From: Silurus meridionalis
Taxonomy: Eukaryota > Chordata > Actinopteri > Siluriformes > Siluridae
NCBI RefSeq assembly: GCF_014805685.1
Contig: NC_060886.1
Span: 17,079,608 to 17,143,607, forward strand
Length of the DNA stretch: 64,000 nucleotides
Direction: 5' to 3'
Positions 1 to 9,806 of this stretch are shown here, one piece after another. Position 1 is the first letter of the stretch. Each line of letters opens with the position of its first letter. Under the pieces are notes generated by a model. That model ran no database searches and had not been told where the DNA came from. It saw only the letters and a program-made list of their open reading frames with translations. Position numbers and translations under genes: made by a program.

Positions 1-942
1 GGTTTATAATGTAAGCAATTAATATGCACATTAATATTCTGTATCTATAGATACAGGTTTCTACCTCTGTGCAAACAGAACAGCTCTTTTTATGGATGTG
101 AGCCAGTGGTTGGTGTAGGTAGTTTAAAAATGTCTCAAAATAGTTTTCTGTTTTGTAACACTGGGCAGCGATTTAATTGGGTTTGGAAACTGACCTCTGG
201 ATGAGCTGCCTGCTTTGAATTTATGCATGAGAGTTCCAAACTTCAGAATCCAATTCACCCTTTGTGTACTGGTTTAGTGTGCTATTCTACTGATGGTCAG
301 TATTAAAGCACAGCAATCTACAAATGCTTAATTTTGAATGACCACAAGTATGGCAAAAGATTTGTTAGTAGTATAATCCAATTCATTCATCTTCAATTAC
401 TGCTTTATTTTGTGGTTGGGGCTGAGGTAGATCTAGTACTTGTTGGTAATACACCCTGGATGTGACATCAGTCTACCACTGGGCTGCATTCATTTAATTA
501 AAATTAATAAGAAAGTAAAAAGATTTTGCAAAACAGTAGATTTTCATGTGTGAAATTACAGCTTGACAAATATATCATGTTCTTACGAGGCACTGAGATA
601 TTCAGACGTGACATTTGTGTCATAATGTAATGCACTTTGACTTCAGAACGGCGTTTCTCCTCAGGTGGGCTTTGTACTGCTCTCTGATTGCATTATCATT
701 GTTAAGGGTTCTTGCCGTTCTCAAGTATACTGTAACTACCACATAAATACTGTCTCAGTTTGTTCTCGCTTGAGATGTAAATGTCATGAAGTTAGATGAC
801 TCATCAATACCGCTGAATTATGATACTAATCAGGAGCAGGGAAAGTTTTAAAGCATATGGTAGTCAAAGCTATGCTAACTACCGACCTCCAGTGGACAAG
901 GTTTCTAATTGCAGCAAATTGATCTAAATATTATGAAGCATA
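1..942. other. intergenic, no gene seen
   Basis: This is AT-rich non-coding sequence. I see no long open frame, no splice-bounded exon and no repeat family that I recognise. Confidence 0.6.
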
Positions 943-944
943 TA

Positions 945-1245
945 CAGCGGTACCTCGACATACAAGTAGAGGTGATAATCGGAGGCGGAGGGAAAACTCG
1001 TTTTTTACTATCACTCCTGCACACTACGTATCCCTAAACTTTAATATTTTTACTTTTTCTCCTTTGCTTATCTTAATTTTCGTCACAATCTTCTCTTTCT
1101 GTCTTCGATTCGCCATCTAGCAGTGGCGTCTCGAGCTCGTAGCTCAAGTTTTTGCTCACGTGGCAAAGCAAAAAAATCGACAGAGTGACCGCTCGTATCT
1201 AAAAAAACTTGTATGTTAGGGCACTCGTATGTCGAGGTACCACTT
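945..1245. mobile_element. pogo/Tigger-like MITE
   Basis: The ends are inverted copies of one another: GGTACCTCGACATAC at 949-963 and its reverse complement at 1228-1242. The left end begins CAG next to TA (943-944) and the right end is followed by TA (1246-1247). A TA target duplication with CAG-type termini is the pogo/Tigger pattern. The roughly 300-bp interior has no open frame, so this is a non-autonomous copy. The superfamily assignment is by resemblance only. Confidence 0.6.
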
Positions 1246-1631
1246 TACACCGATCAGGCATAACTTTATGGCCACCGAACAGACATAACATAATGACCAC
1301 CTGCATAACATTGTGTTGGTCCACCTTTTGCTGCCAAAACAGCCCTGATCATTCAAGCATTAACAGCACTCATTTCTCTTCAGCAATTTGAGCTACAGAA
1401 GCTTGTCTGTTAGATTGGAGCACACGGGCCAACCTTCGCTCCCCACGTGCATCAATGAGTTTTGTCTGTCTGTCTGTCTGTCTATCGATCTATAGATAGA
1501 TAGATACTGAATTTGAGGACAAAATGTTTACTTCCTTCATAATATAACCCACCCTCACACAGGTGCCATGATGAAGAGATAATTAGTGTTATTTACTTCA
1601 CTGGTCATAATCATTATGCCCAGTTGGTGTA
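1246..1631 (-). mobile_element. internally deleted Tc1-like transposon
   Basis: Both terminal inverted repeats of a common fish Tc1 family are present: TACACCGATCAGGCATAAC at the left and its diverged complement, ending GGTGTA, at 1620-1631. Both ends sit on TA dinucleotides. Between them are only scraps of the transposase gene in reverse orientation (about 1320-1460), then a GTCT/GATA microsatellite (1464-1505), then the opposite terminal region. The copy cannot encode a transposase. Its left TA is shared with the right end of the neighbouring pogo-like MITE. Confidence 0.75.
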
Positions 1632-2878
1632 CAATACTTAAGGCAATAGTAGCTGCATTACCTTTGCTTTGTTTTTAGTACAGTGAATACCGAATGATTG
1701 TTTAGATAAATGAACCAACTTGCTTTGCCCCTTCAGGATTAAGAAAAGGATGACTGGCATTTTTTTTTATTGTTTCTCACAGAAAGCTGAAATAATTTAA
1801 CCCACTCATTGAGTTGTTTTAAATTATTTAACAAATCGACAATTTAAATTACACTGACCAGCTTAAAACAGTTTCTGAGCATTAAGGAAATAAGCCAAGC
1901 AGCTTGTTTGTTCCAATAAACTCCTGTTAGAGTGCATATCTGACCGCCTATTTCTGTAGGTGACTTTTCTGTGGGATCCCAGTCCTGACAGGCACTTCTA
2001 GTTTAAGAATCCATCAGACAAAATGGCACCAAAAATCCATACAGAGATGCGAGATGAGAAAAATGCCTCACTATTGAAAGAATTTGTGGAGGATTTTGAG
2101 AAAATTCTAAATATAGGGCTATATCAAATCTGCACAAAACGTTTTCTTGCATGGTTTGTATCTAAAGCTTATGTTTCCTTAATTGTTACAGAGGGAATTT
2201 TTAACAATCATTCAAAAAAAAGAAACCCAGACTGCAGCGTTCACATATCACTTCAGGGGTTTTCATGTAAAAACTTGTTGCCATGGTGACAGAATGACAT
2301 CACTTCAAGCGCCAGATATCACCAGTTCTTAGGCACGTGACCAGCTGCAGACCAGCTGTTTTGACTTTAGTAACCTTATGAGGGGGCACAGATTTATAGA
2401 TGCTGAAAGGACATGATCATTATTCTAAGGTTTTGTTAACCAGCTGCTTGATTACTGCATTATTTTTATAGTTAACAAATGACCCTTAATCTTAAACAAG
2501 TTCAAACATTCCTAGATTTACCTGAAAGAAATTCTGCGGGAGATTGGAGTTTACAATCCCAGAGGACCTCACAAAAGCACCTGGGAGCTGAAACAAGAGT
2601 ATCGACACTACCAGGAGGGAGAAAACGAAGAAGAAGAAGAAAAGATGGTTTAATATATTCAATGACATGGCTGTATTTATACAATAATGAGAATTTATTA
2701 CTAATTTCTTGTCAGTTAATTGACTAACGTTGGAAAATTGGAATATTTCTTTTGTTTGTGTGAAATGAGAGGGCCTCAACAGAAATCGAAATAAATGTGT
2801 CTATGCGTAATACTTTTTGTATTTGGTTAAACTGCTATTCAACATGGCAGAATGCCTAATTAACTGTTTATTAGTGTT
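1632..2878. other. intergenic, no gene seen
   Basis: Short open frames of up to 95 codons occur on both strands, but they have no recognisable product, coding composition or splice context. I see nothing else here. Confidence 0.5.
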
Positions 2879-3075
2879 ATAGGTTGACCGATTAATCGGC
2901 ATCGACCGATTGTGCCGCAAAAAAATGTAGGCCGATTATTACGCAGTCTGATTACGCATCTGACAGAACAAACGGTGCGTGTAGGTTCTGCACTTGCTTG
3001 AGAGAAAATACCCCTCTCATACAAGCTGGTGGCAGTAGTCTGTAATCGGCATCCAAACATTTCCAATCATGCCTA
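2879..3075. mobile_element. remnant of a dispersed DNA repeat, possibly hAT-type
   Basis: The segment opens with the partly palindromic run GGTTGACCGATTAATCGGCA, repeats GCCGATTATTACG inside, and carries GTAATCGGCATCC near its end. This CCGATTA/TAATCGG-rich start resembles a terminal repeat seen at the ends of fish hAT-like elements. No transposase frame is visible. The family call is from memory of similar repeats and is weak. Confidence 0.35.
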
Positions 3076-3717
3076 CTAAGACAAGAGCAAGAATGACCAC
3101 AAGCGTGTCCGTTTATTTTTTTTTTTTACCTGTGCTCATTTGCCAAGCTAATTAGCCAATCGGATTCTCTTTCTCTCCAACAAGCTCCGCTGCTGATTCG
3201 ACATTGAGAATCTTGCTCCATTTCCTCATGCAGAACATTCTATATCCTTGATATTAGCTTTGTGAATGTAGACGTCAAAGTTATGTACTGTAGCACTTGG
3301 CACAAAGGTACTTTTTTAACCAGTTCTGTTGATTGGGAATGTGATTAATTTCCTTGATGAATGGCCGGATCTAAACCTCCTCATAGAGACAAGGATTTGG
3401 GCTTCATTTTGTGTAGTCAGTCATTTTTGGAATTGACCCTGAAGTATCAGTGATTTGCTTCCATCTCTCATAATAGCTATGTTCTTTTTATGCAGTTCTT
3501 TGCTGATTGTGTACATTACAAAAAATCCCCCAATTTTGCTTTTTTGCTACAAAATGGCGCAAATGTATTTCCAATTATGCTTGAGTATCAGATGCTGCAT
3601 TTTGAGATGCTGTAGAAACGGGCCTTTTTTTTTTTTTCTTTTTTTTTTTTATAGAATTTAATGGAAAAAAAAAAACCTTTTTTTGCCCCCTCCCACTGTT
3701 TGTCTTAACAGTGATCT

Positions 3718-4005
3718 TTAGATGCTGTTTCCCTCCTTCACCATCCTCCTCACTGTGTGGGTGGTCAGTGTGGTCAAGGGTCCAATTTCTGGCAAGTTTT
3801 CAACAGCTTCAGACATTTTAAATTCATTGTTAAGTCCCTTTTGTTTAAATGTATGAGTGATGATATTTATACTCCGGGGATGCAGGACATGGATAAATGC
3901 AGCAGCTAAAGAACAAGTGAAGTCTCCATCCCCCACAAGTGCAATTTGTTTTGCATTCCTTAAGGGCTTGGAATTAAGGTACACAATCTCGTAAAATAGT
4001 GCCAT
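3718..4005 (-). pseudogene. unplaced ORF with a GDGDF motif (methyltransferase-like fragment?)
   Basis: A 95-codon frame ends in TAA. It contains KQIALVGDGDFTCSLAA, which resembles the nucleotide-binding start of the DUF2431/BMT5-like Rossmann methyltransferase family (typically LVGEGDFSFSLA). The second half, after about residue 60, has no resemblance that I can name. No confident splice acceptor precedes it, and no partner gene is expected here from synteny. It could be the last exon of an unrecognised minus-strand gene, a decayed gene piece, or coding sequence from a transposon. The motif is visible; the family link is inference. Confidence 0.25.
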
Positions 4006-4200
4006 ATAAAAAGGTTGGTTAATAGTTTATTGAACAAAAATTAATATTGAGTACAAATTGAGAGATAACATACAAAGAAAAATGTGTGTATTTGTATACT
4101 ATTTAAAATAATTTAAAAAAAATCCAAAGACAAGATCTTGTAGTTAAATTTATTAACACTTGGACTATAAATGAACAATTCATTTACTCCCAATAAAAGT

Positions 4201-4293
4201 AAAATTGCATGGCACAGCTTTAATTTACAGTGCTAAGTGTTGTTATCATATAACACTTAGCACTGTAAATTAAATCTGTGCCAAGCAATTTTT
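4201..4293. repeat. inverted repeat (about 40-bp arms)
   Basis: The left arm includes TTTAATTTACAGTGCTAAGT and the right arm carries its reverse complement, separated by about 10 bases. Outside that core the pairing extends through GGCACAG/CTGTGCC to AAAATTGC/GCAATTTT with a few mismatches. It could be a small palindromic MITE. Confidence 0.8.
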
Positions 4294-4325
4294 ATTTTTG
4301 TATGTGTGCAATAAGATTTTTATAA

Positions 4326-4329
<4 letters not shown>

Positions 4330-4393
<64 letters not shown>
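4330..4393. repeat. (AT)n microsatellite
   Basis: An uninterrupted AT dinucleotide run of about 64 bases. Open frames called across it on both strands are artefacts. Confidence 0.95.
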
Positions 4394-4396
<3 letters not shown>

Positions 4397-4779
4397 CACA
4401 CATACAAGCAAAATATCACAAAGTTTGCATTAGTAAAACTGGTTTGCATTAAGGTCATTTATCTGCATTTACCTTTTACGATATGACATTTACGATTTCA
4501 AAAAAAGCTCCAGGATTGAATCAATCCCATGCTTTACCTGCAAAATACATTTTTAGCCATAATTCTTATTCCTGGTAGCACAATATGCGATAGATAAGAG
4601 GTATGAAAATCAGACATCTGTTAAATACCTACTGTTTCAAACTCCACGTGACAAAACTGTCCTGATCGAGATCTTCACTGTATTCGAAGAAATCCACAAA
4701 ACCCTAGAAAACAGAAAATCCAAACCCATTAAAAGTGAGGTTAGCACAAACAAAAGTAGTATTTATCAAACATTGTGCT

Positions 4780-6530
4780 CAGGTAATACATGCAATTATA
4801 AGTTTCATTGGTTATAACCTCATCAAGTTAAGGGTCATCTTTGCACACATGTTCTACTCAGCATCACGCTGATTAGTCTCATGAACATGGCCCTGATATT
4901 GATAATTATTTACCTTAGAAAGGACTAGGTAGTGCTCCCTTCAGCCATCTGAGCATCCATTTACCTGTGGGGGGAGAGGGGGAGGAGCTAAAAGTAACCA
5001 AAAACCTTCATCTGTCTAAGAAGTGTAATCAGGTAATACATGCTATTAGGGTCACTGGTTTTAACCTCAGAAGAAAATAATCATCATAGCACACATACTC
5101 AAATGTAATTATACATTTTACTCCTCATTGCAATTCTTTATAAACGATCATTTTCTTTTCTGGCCTCAGATATTGTTACTATTTATTTAAAAATGTGCTT
5201 TTCAATGTGTCCGTCATTTACATACCTATAAATCTCCCGCTGTCCACCCTTTTCTGGACAATGATCAATGGCTGAGCAGAAATATGAAATCATTGTGGTT
5301 CTGTGGTAAAAAACAGTAACAAAAAGAAAATTCACCAGGAGCCATGTGATTTCTGGGAGAGTACAGCGTGACCTCACTGGACACGTGATCAGCTAATACA
5401 TGCTTTACCATTTCACCGGTTATAACCTCAGTAAAGGGGAGTCATCATATACCATTATATTTAGCTTGGTAATAATCATAACCCTCGCACGTTCCACACA
5501 CCGAGAACGAAAAGTTTATAGGAAAGCGTGCGACACACTGATTAAAAAAAGCGCACGATGTTGACGTAGCAGTCATGGTTGCCAGGTCCTCCAACTTTCT
5601 CCCAAAGAGCATTTATATAATTTTTGTTCCATGGTGTTAAAAAAGCATAATAGTATATACGGCATGATAGCGACTTCGTCACGCCATACCACACATTTTA
5701 AGTACAAACTCTGAAATGACGCATGCAGCAGGGAACTATGCAAAGGAATATTCCAGAATACTGTATACCTTTTGTTTGTTTTATACCAGACTGGCAACGC
5801 GTCTAACAGTCATTTCTTGAAAAAGAGCGCCCACGTGTGGGAAAAAATACCAATGTTTACAAATGCACTTTTTGTTAGTTCGGAGGCCAGTAGAGGATAT
5901 TCAGGCTGAAACTAAAAGATTCAGTGCAAACATGATCAAAAAGCTGCATCCTATACGATGTCCTCCTTTTATTACAACAGCAATGTGGTTTATAAAATAT
6001 CTTAATCCAGTTAGAAACAGAACCCTCCTGGGGAACCCCATGTTAGACCAGACTGGCTCTTGAACATATTAACCTGGTTTGGCATGTTAGCTAATAGTTA
6101 AAAAGGGATATGAAAATGTCAGGCATATGTTAAACACTTTCTTTTTCAACCATTTACACCTACAAGACTGTATTGATACAGATATTTTCATTGTGAATGA
6201 ACAAAACCACCAAAATAAAGACTTAACAAAACAGACAAAAAACCCACAAAAAAACTATTTATATAAAGTGCTAAAATAATACATGCAATGTTCCATTGGT
6301 TATAACCTCAGCAGGTTGTGGACCATTCTTGCACATCTTTTATTCTGCTTTCATTATTCTCTTAGCTGATTAGTTTCTTGCATAACTGCATGGTCATGAC
6401 CTAATTTCCATTACTTTCAGAAAAGCTCTGACTATTTATGAATGTGGTCCTGATATTGTGAATTATATACCTTAGAAGGGCCTTGATGCCTCTTCCTTCA
6501 GTCATCTGAGCATCCATTCATCTGCATCTA
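4780..6530 (+). repeat. four dispersed copies of a 70-bp block, two within larger duplications
   Basis: A block of the form TAATACATGC...CATTGGTTATAACCTCA recurs in the same orientation near 4784, 5032, 5393 and 6283. The first and last copies are followed by a second shared block, CAGCCATCTGAGCATCCATT at about 4943 and a close match at about 6500. Together they define a roughly 200-bp segment duplicated 1.5 kb apart. I do not recognise the family. The rest of the interval is AT-rich with no gene that I can support. Confidence 0.6.
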
Positions 6531-6738
6531 GTTAAAATGTGGTTTTTACAAGTTCTTTATCCAGAATGATCTGCTACTCCCTACAATGGATCTTGGACCA
6601 CAATGGATCATAAACCTGTTAACCTGATTAAACTGGCTTTAACTTGTTGAAAGTTAACTGTCATATGTCATTACAATTCTTTTTTAAATTTCCATTGTAT
6701 TTTAGTCTTTTTTATTGGACTCTTGAATTACTACTATA

Positions 6739-7965
6739 AACTCACCGGGCACTTTATTAGGTACACCTTACTAGTACCCGGTTGGACCCCCTTTTGCCTT
6801 CAGAACTGCCTTAATCCTTTGTGGCATAGATTTAACAAGGTACTGTAAACATTCCTCAGAGATTTTTTCCATATTGACATGATAGCATCACGCAGTTGCT
6901 GCAGATTTGTTGGCTGCACATCCATGATGAGAATCTGCCGTTCCACCACATCCAAAGGTGCTCTATTGGATTGAGATCTGGTGACTGTGGAGGCCATTGG
7001 AGTACAGTGAACTCATTGTCATGTTCAAGAAACCAGTCTGAGATGATTCACGCTTTATGACATGGCGCGCTATCCTGCTTGAAGTAGCCATAAGAAGATG
7101 GGCACACTGTGGTCGTAAAGGGATGGACATGGTCAGCAACAATACTCAGGTAGGCTGTGGTGTTGACACGATGCTCAATTGGTACTAATGGGCTCAAAGT
7201 GTGCCAAGAAAATATCCCCCACACCATTACACCACCACCACCACCACCACCAGCCTGAACTGTTGATACAAGGCAGGATGGATCCATGCTTTTATGTTGT
7301 TGAAGCCAAATTCTGACCCTACCATCCAAAATGTTGCAGCAAAAATCGAGACTTATCAGACCAGGCAACGTTTTTCCAATCTTCTATTATCCAATTTTGT
7401 TGAGCCTGTGCGAATTGTAGCCTCAGTTTCCTGTTCTTAGCTGTCAGGAGTGGCACCCGGTGTGGTCTTCTGCTGCTGTAGCCCATCCGCCTCGAGGTTC
7501 AACGTGTTGTGTGTTCAGAGATGCTCTTTTGCATACCTCGGTTGTAACGAGTGGTTATTTGAGTTACTGTTGCCTTTCTATCAGCTTAAACCAGTCTGGC
7601 CATTCTCCTCTGACCTCTGGCATTAGCAAGGAATTTGCGCCCACAGAACTGCCGCTCACTGGATATTTTCTCTTTTTCAGACCATTCTCTGTAAACCCTA
7701 GAGATGGTTGTGCGTGAAAATCCCAGTAGATCAGCAGTTTCTGAAATATTTAGACCAGCAGTCTGGCACCAACAACCATGCCACGTTCAAAGTCATTTAA
7801 ATCACCTTTCTTCCCCATTCTGACGCTCTGTTTGAACTGCAGCAGATCGTCTTGACCATGTCTACATGCCTAAGTGCATTGAGTTGCTGCCATGTGATTG
7901 GCTGATTAGAAATTTGCGTTAACGTGCAGTTGGACAGGTGTACCTAATAAAGTGGCCGGTGAGTG
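6739..7965 (-). mobile_element. near-complete Tc1-like transposon, decayed
   Basis: The terminal inverted repeats are CTCACCGGGCACTTTATTAG at the left and its close complement at 7942-7963, flanked by TA (6737-6738 and 7966-7967). The length of about 1.23 kb is normal for a Tc1 element. The interior carries the reverse complement of a transposase gene from end to end. This is a well-known fish Tc1 family with CACTCACCGGCCACTTTATTAGG-type ends. The copy is broken by frameshifts and stops, so it is not expected to be active. Confidence 0.9.
6800..7860 (-). pseudogene. Tc1-like transposase pseudogene
   Basis: The start context lies near 7820, where the complement reads as an ATG followed by a lysine-rich N terminus, and the end is near 6790. 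Recognisable DDE-transposase pieces survive in separate frames. One segment at 7048-7368 holds the central catalytic region, including the stretch before the second aspartate. Another at 6800-6997 holds the C-terminal part. A glycine codon run (GGT/GGC repeats at 7229-7252) is expanded to seven residues. Frame changes near 7050 and upstream of 7370 separate the pieces. A DDE transposase cuts and pastes at TA; this one is dead. Confidence 0.8.
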
Positions 7966-8069
7966 TATATCTATTTTTATTCCATGGTTGTGTCTGTGTC
8001 AAATAAGACATTATTTAAAATTTTAATCAGAATTCAGGCATTATTCTGCATTCCATTTAGACGTCTATT

Positions 8070-8356
8070 ATCAAGTCAAGTCAAGAAGCTTTTATTGTCA
8101 TTTCAACCATATATAGTTGACGCATTACACAGTAAAATGAAACAACGTTCCTCCTGAACCCTGGTGCTACATACAACAACAATCACAGAAAACAGAAAAC
8201 ACAGGGCTAAGGATTAGTAAGTGTCCTTGCCACATAAAGTGCATCGTGTGCAACCTAGTGCAAACAGTGCTAAGACAACACAAGCCAGTGCAAGACAACA
8301 CAAACCAGTGCAAGACAACACAAGCCAGTGCAAGATAACACAGAAAGTGTAAGACA
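8070..8356 (+). repeat. dispersed fish repeat ending in a 20-bp minisatellite
   Basis: It begins with TCAAGTCAAGAAGCTTTTAT and ATTGTCATTTCAACCATATA, a sequence common in otophysan genomes. It ends in about four tandem copies of a 20-bp unit CAGTGCAAGACAACACAAGC, starting at 8265, 8286, 8306 and 8326, the last one diverged. No coding capacity is seen. Confidence 0.65.
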
Positions 8357-9729
8357 AATGTCTTGTGTTGCCCACACTTTTACCTGTATTCATTACTTTA
8401 GTTGATTTTATTAGCCTTCAGTCTACATTAGGCATAGAATGCATTTTTTTTTACATATAAACAAATACAACTTTAACAACAGTGAGTAAAAAATTGTTAC
8501 GCCAGTTTCCAGTAGGTTGTGCTGCAGCATCATCGATGTCCTATTTGGGCAACAGTTTCCGTGCAACAGAAAATATAATCCAGTTTAATGTAGGAAATTA
8601 TGCTTTGGGCTTTCTAAACTAAGACAAATGATGAATGTTGTCAGTTTTGTCTAATTAGTAGGTAGTCTGCATTAAGCCATTCACAGCCAATTTCATTCTG
8701 CCCCAGGATATAAGAATTTTAAATAGGCCCTGTGGTTTTAGAGAAAGTAATCTATAGGAATTTAACTTTTCTTATTAGATGGCATCGCTCCTGAGAACTT
8801 ATTAATGAATTCATGTTATTCAAAATTTTGTGTTTAAGAATTTGTGTTTTTACTTTGATCAATGCATAATGATTGAAAGGCAGGTATTCAAATTAGATTG
8901 ATTTATATTAATTTCTCCTGAAACTATATCATGTACTCAGATGCACAGTTAATTTTTTAAAACCAATTAAAATATCTAAGAGCCAATTACATATGTCTAA
9001 TAAAGATGCTTCAGCATGCATCATTATACATTTCATTACATATGCTAGATACTAAAACTGCTATATTTGGTCAGGCATCAGTATGTAGTTGATATTGCAG
9101 TAGTTTGTGTAGTTTAATTGAATTCAGTCGAAATTGATTCTGCTCTGTGAGGCAGTAGCATCATGTTTGCTGAATTATGTCTCATTTGTTTCGCTGCTCC
9201 TCACAGCACACCCGTATATAGCCTAAGGATGTAACAATAAAAACAATCAAATCTTGAATTACAAACATCTTAACATGTTAAGACTGCTGGTCCAATTATC
9301 TGCTGCCTTGTGATTCAGCACTGTATTGGCAGGACCAGGCAGTGGTTCAATTAAAAAGAAGATGCTTAAAATGCTTTGATTCTCTGCATATGATTGGGAT
9401 CTCAATTGGCTTTCATTTGCATCTCTCTGGAGATGCGTTTTGTATGCTAATTAGAAACTTAAAGAGGCATGATGGGTCATATGAGCTCAGGGCAATTAAA
9501 CAATTCAAACAGGAAATATGGCGTACTGTTTCAGTGTTGTGTCTGCACACTGAATCTGCATTTGCAGTTCATATCTATAGTTAGAGACAGACTGTCAATG
9601 CATTAACCTTACAACTAACTAATGTATTAACATTACTAAAAAAAAAACAAGATTTTGACTATTTGTGTAGTCACATGTTTGTACAAATACTGAACAGCTA
9701 ATATTGGTTAAGTGCTTCCAGTACCCCCA
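8357..9729. other. intergenic; candidate regulatory stretch at 9270-9590
   Basis: No gene is seen. The part from about 9270 to 9590 is less AT-rich and contains a perfect octamer ATTTGCAT (9415-9422), a TAATTAG homeodomain core (9448-9454) and several ATTGG motifs. This is the kind of composition typical of vertebrate conserved enhancers. Conservation cannot be judged from one sequence. Confidence 0.3.
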
Positions 9730-9745
9730 ACACACACACACACAC

Positions 9746-9799
<54 letters not shown>
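9730..9799. repeat. (CA)n then (CT)n microsatellite
   Basis: CA repeats at 9730-9748 are followed by CT repeats at 9751-9799, ending in CTAT units. Confidence 0.95.

Positions 9800-9806
<7 letters not shown>

Noticed and set aside
8265..8356. CRISPR-like repeat array
   Set aside because: The 20-bp units are contiguous with no spacers and lie in a eukaryotic dispersed repeat, so it is a minisatellite.
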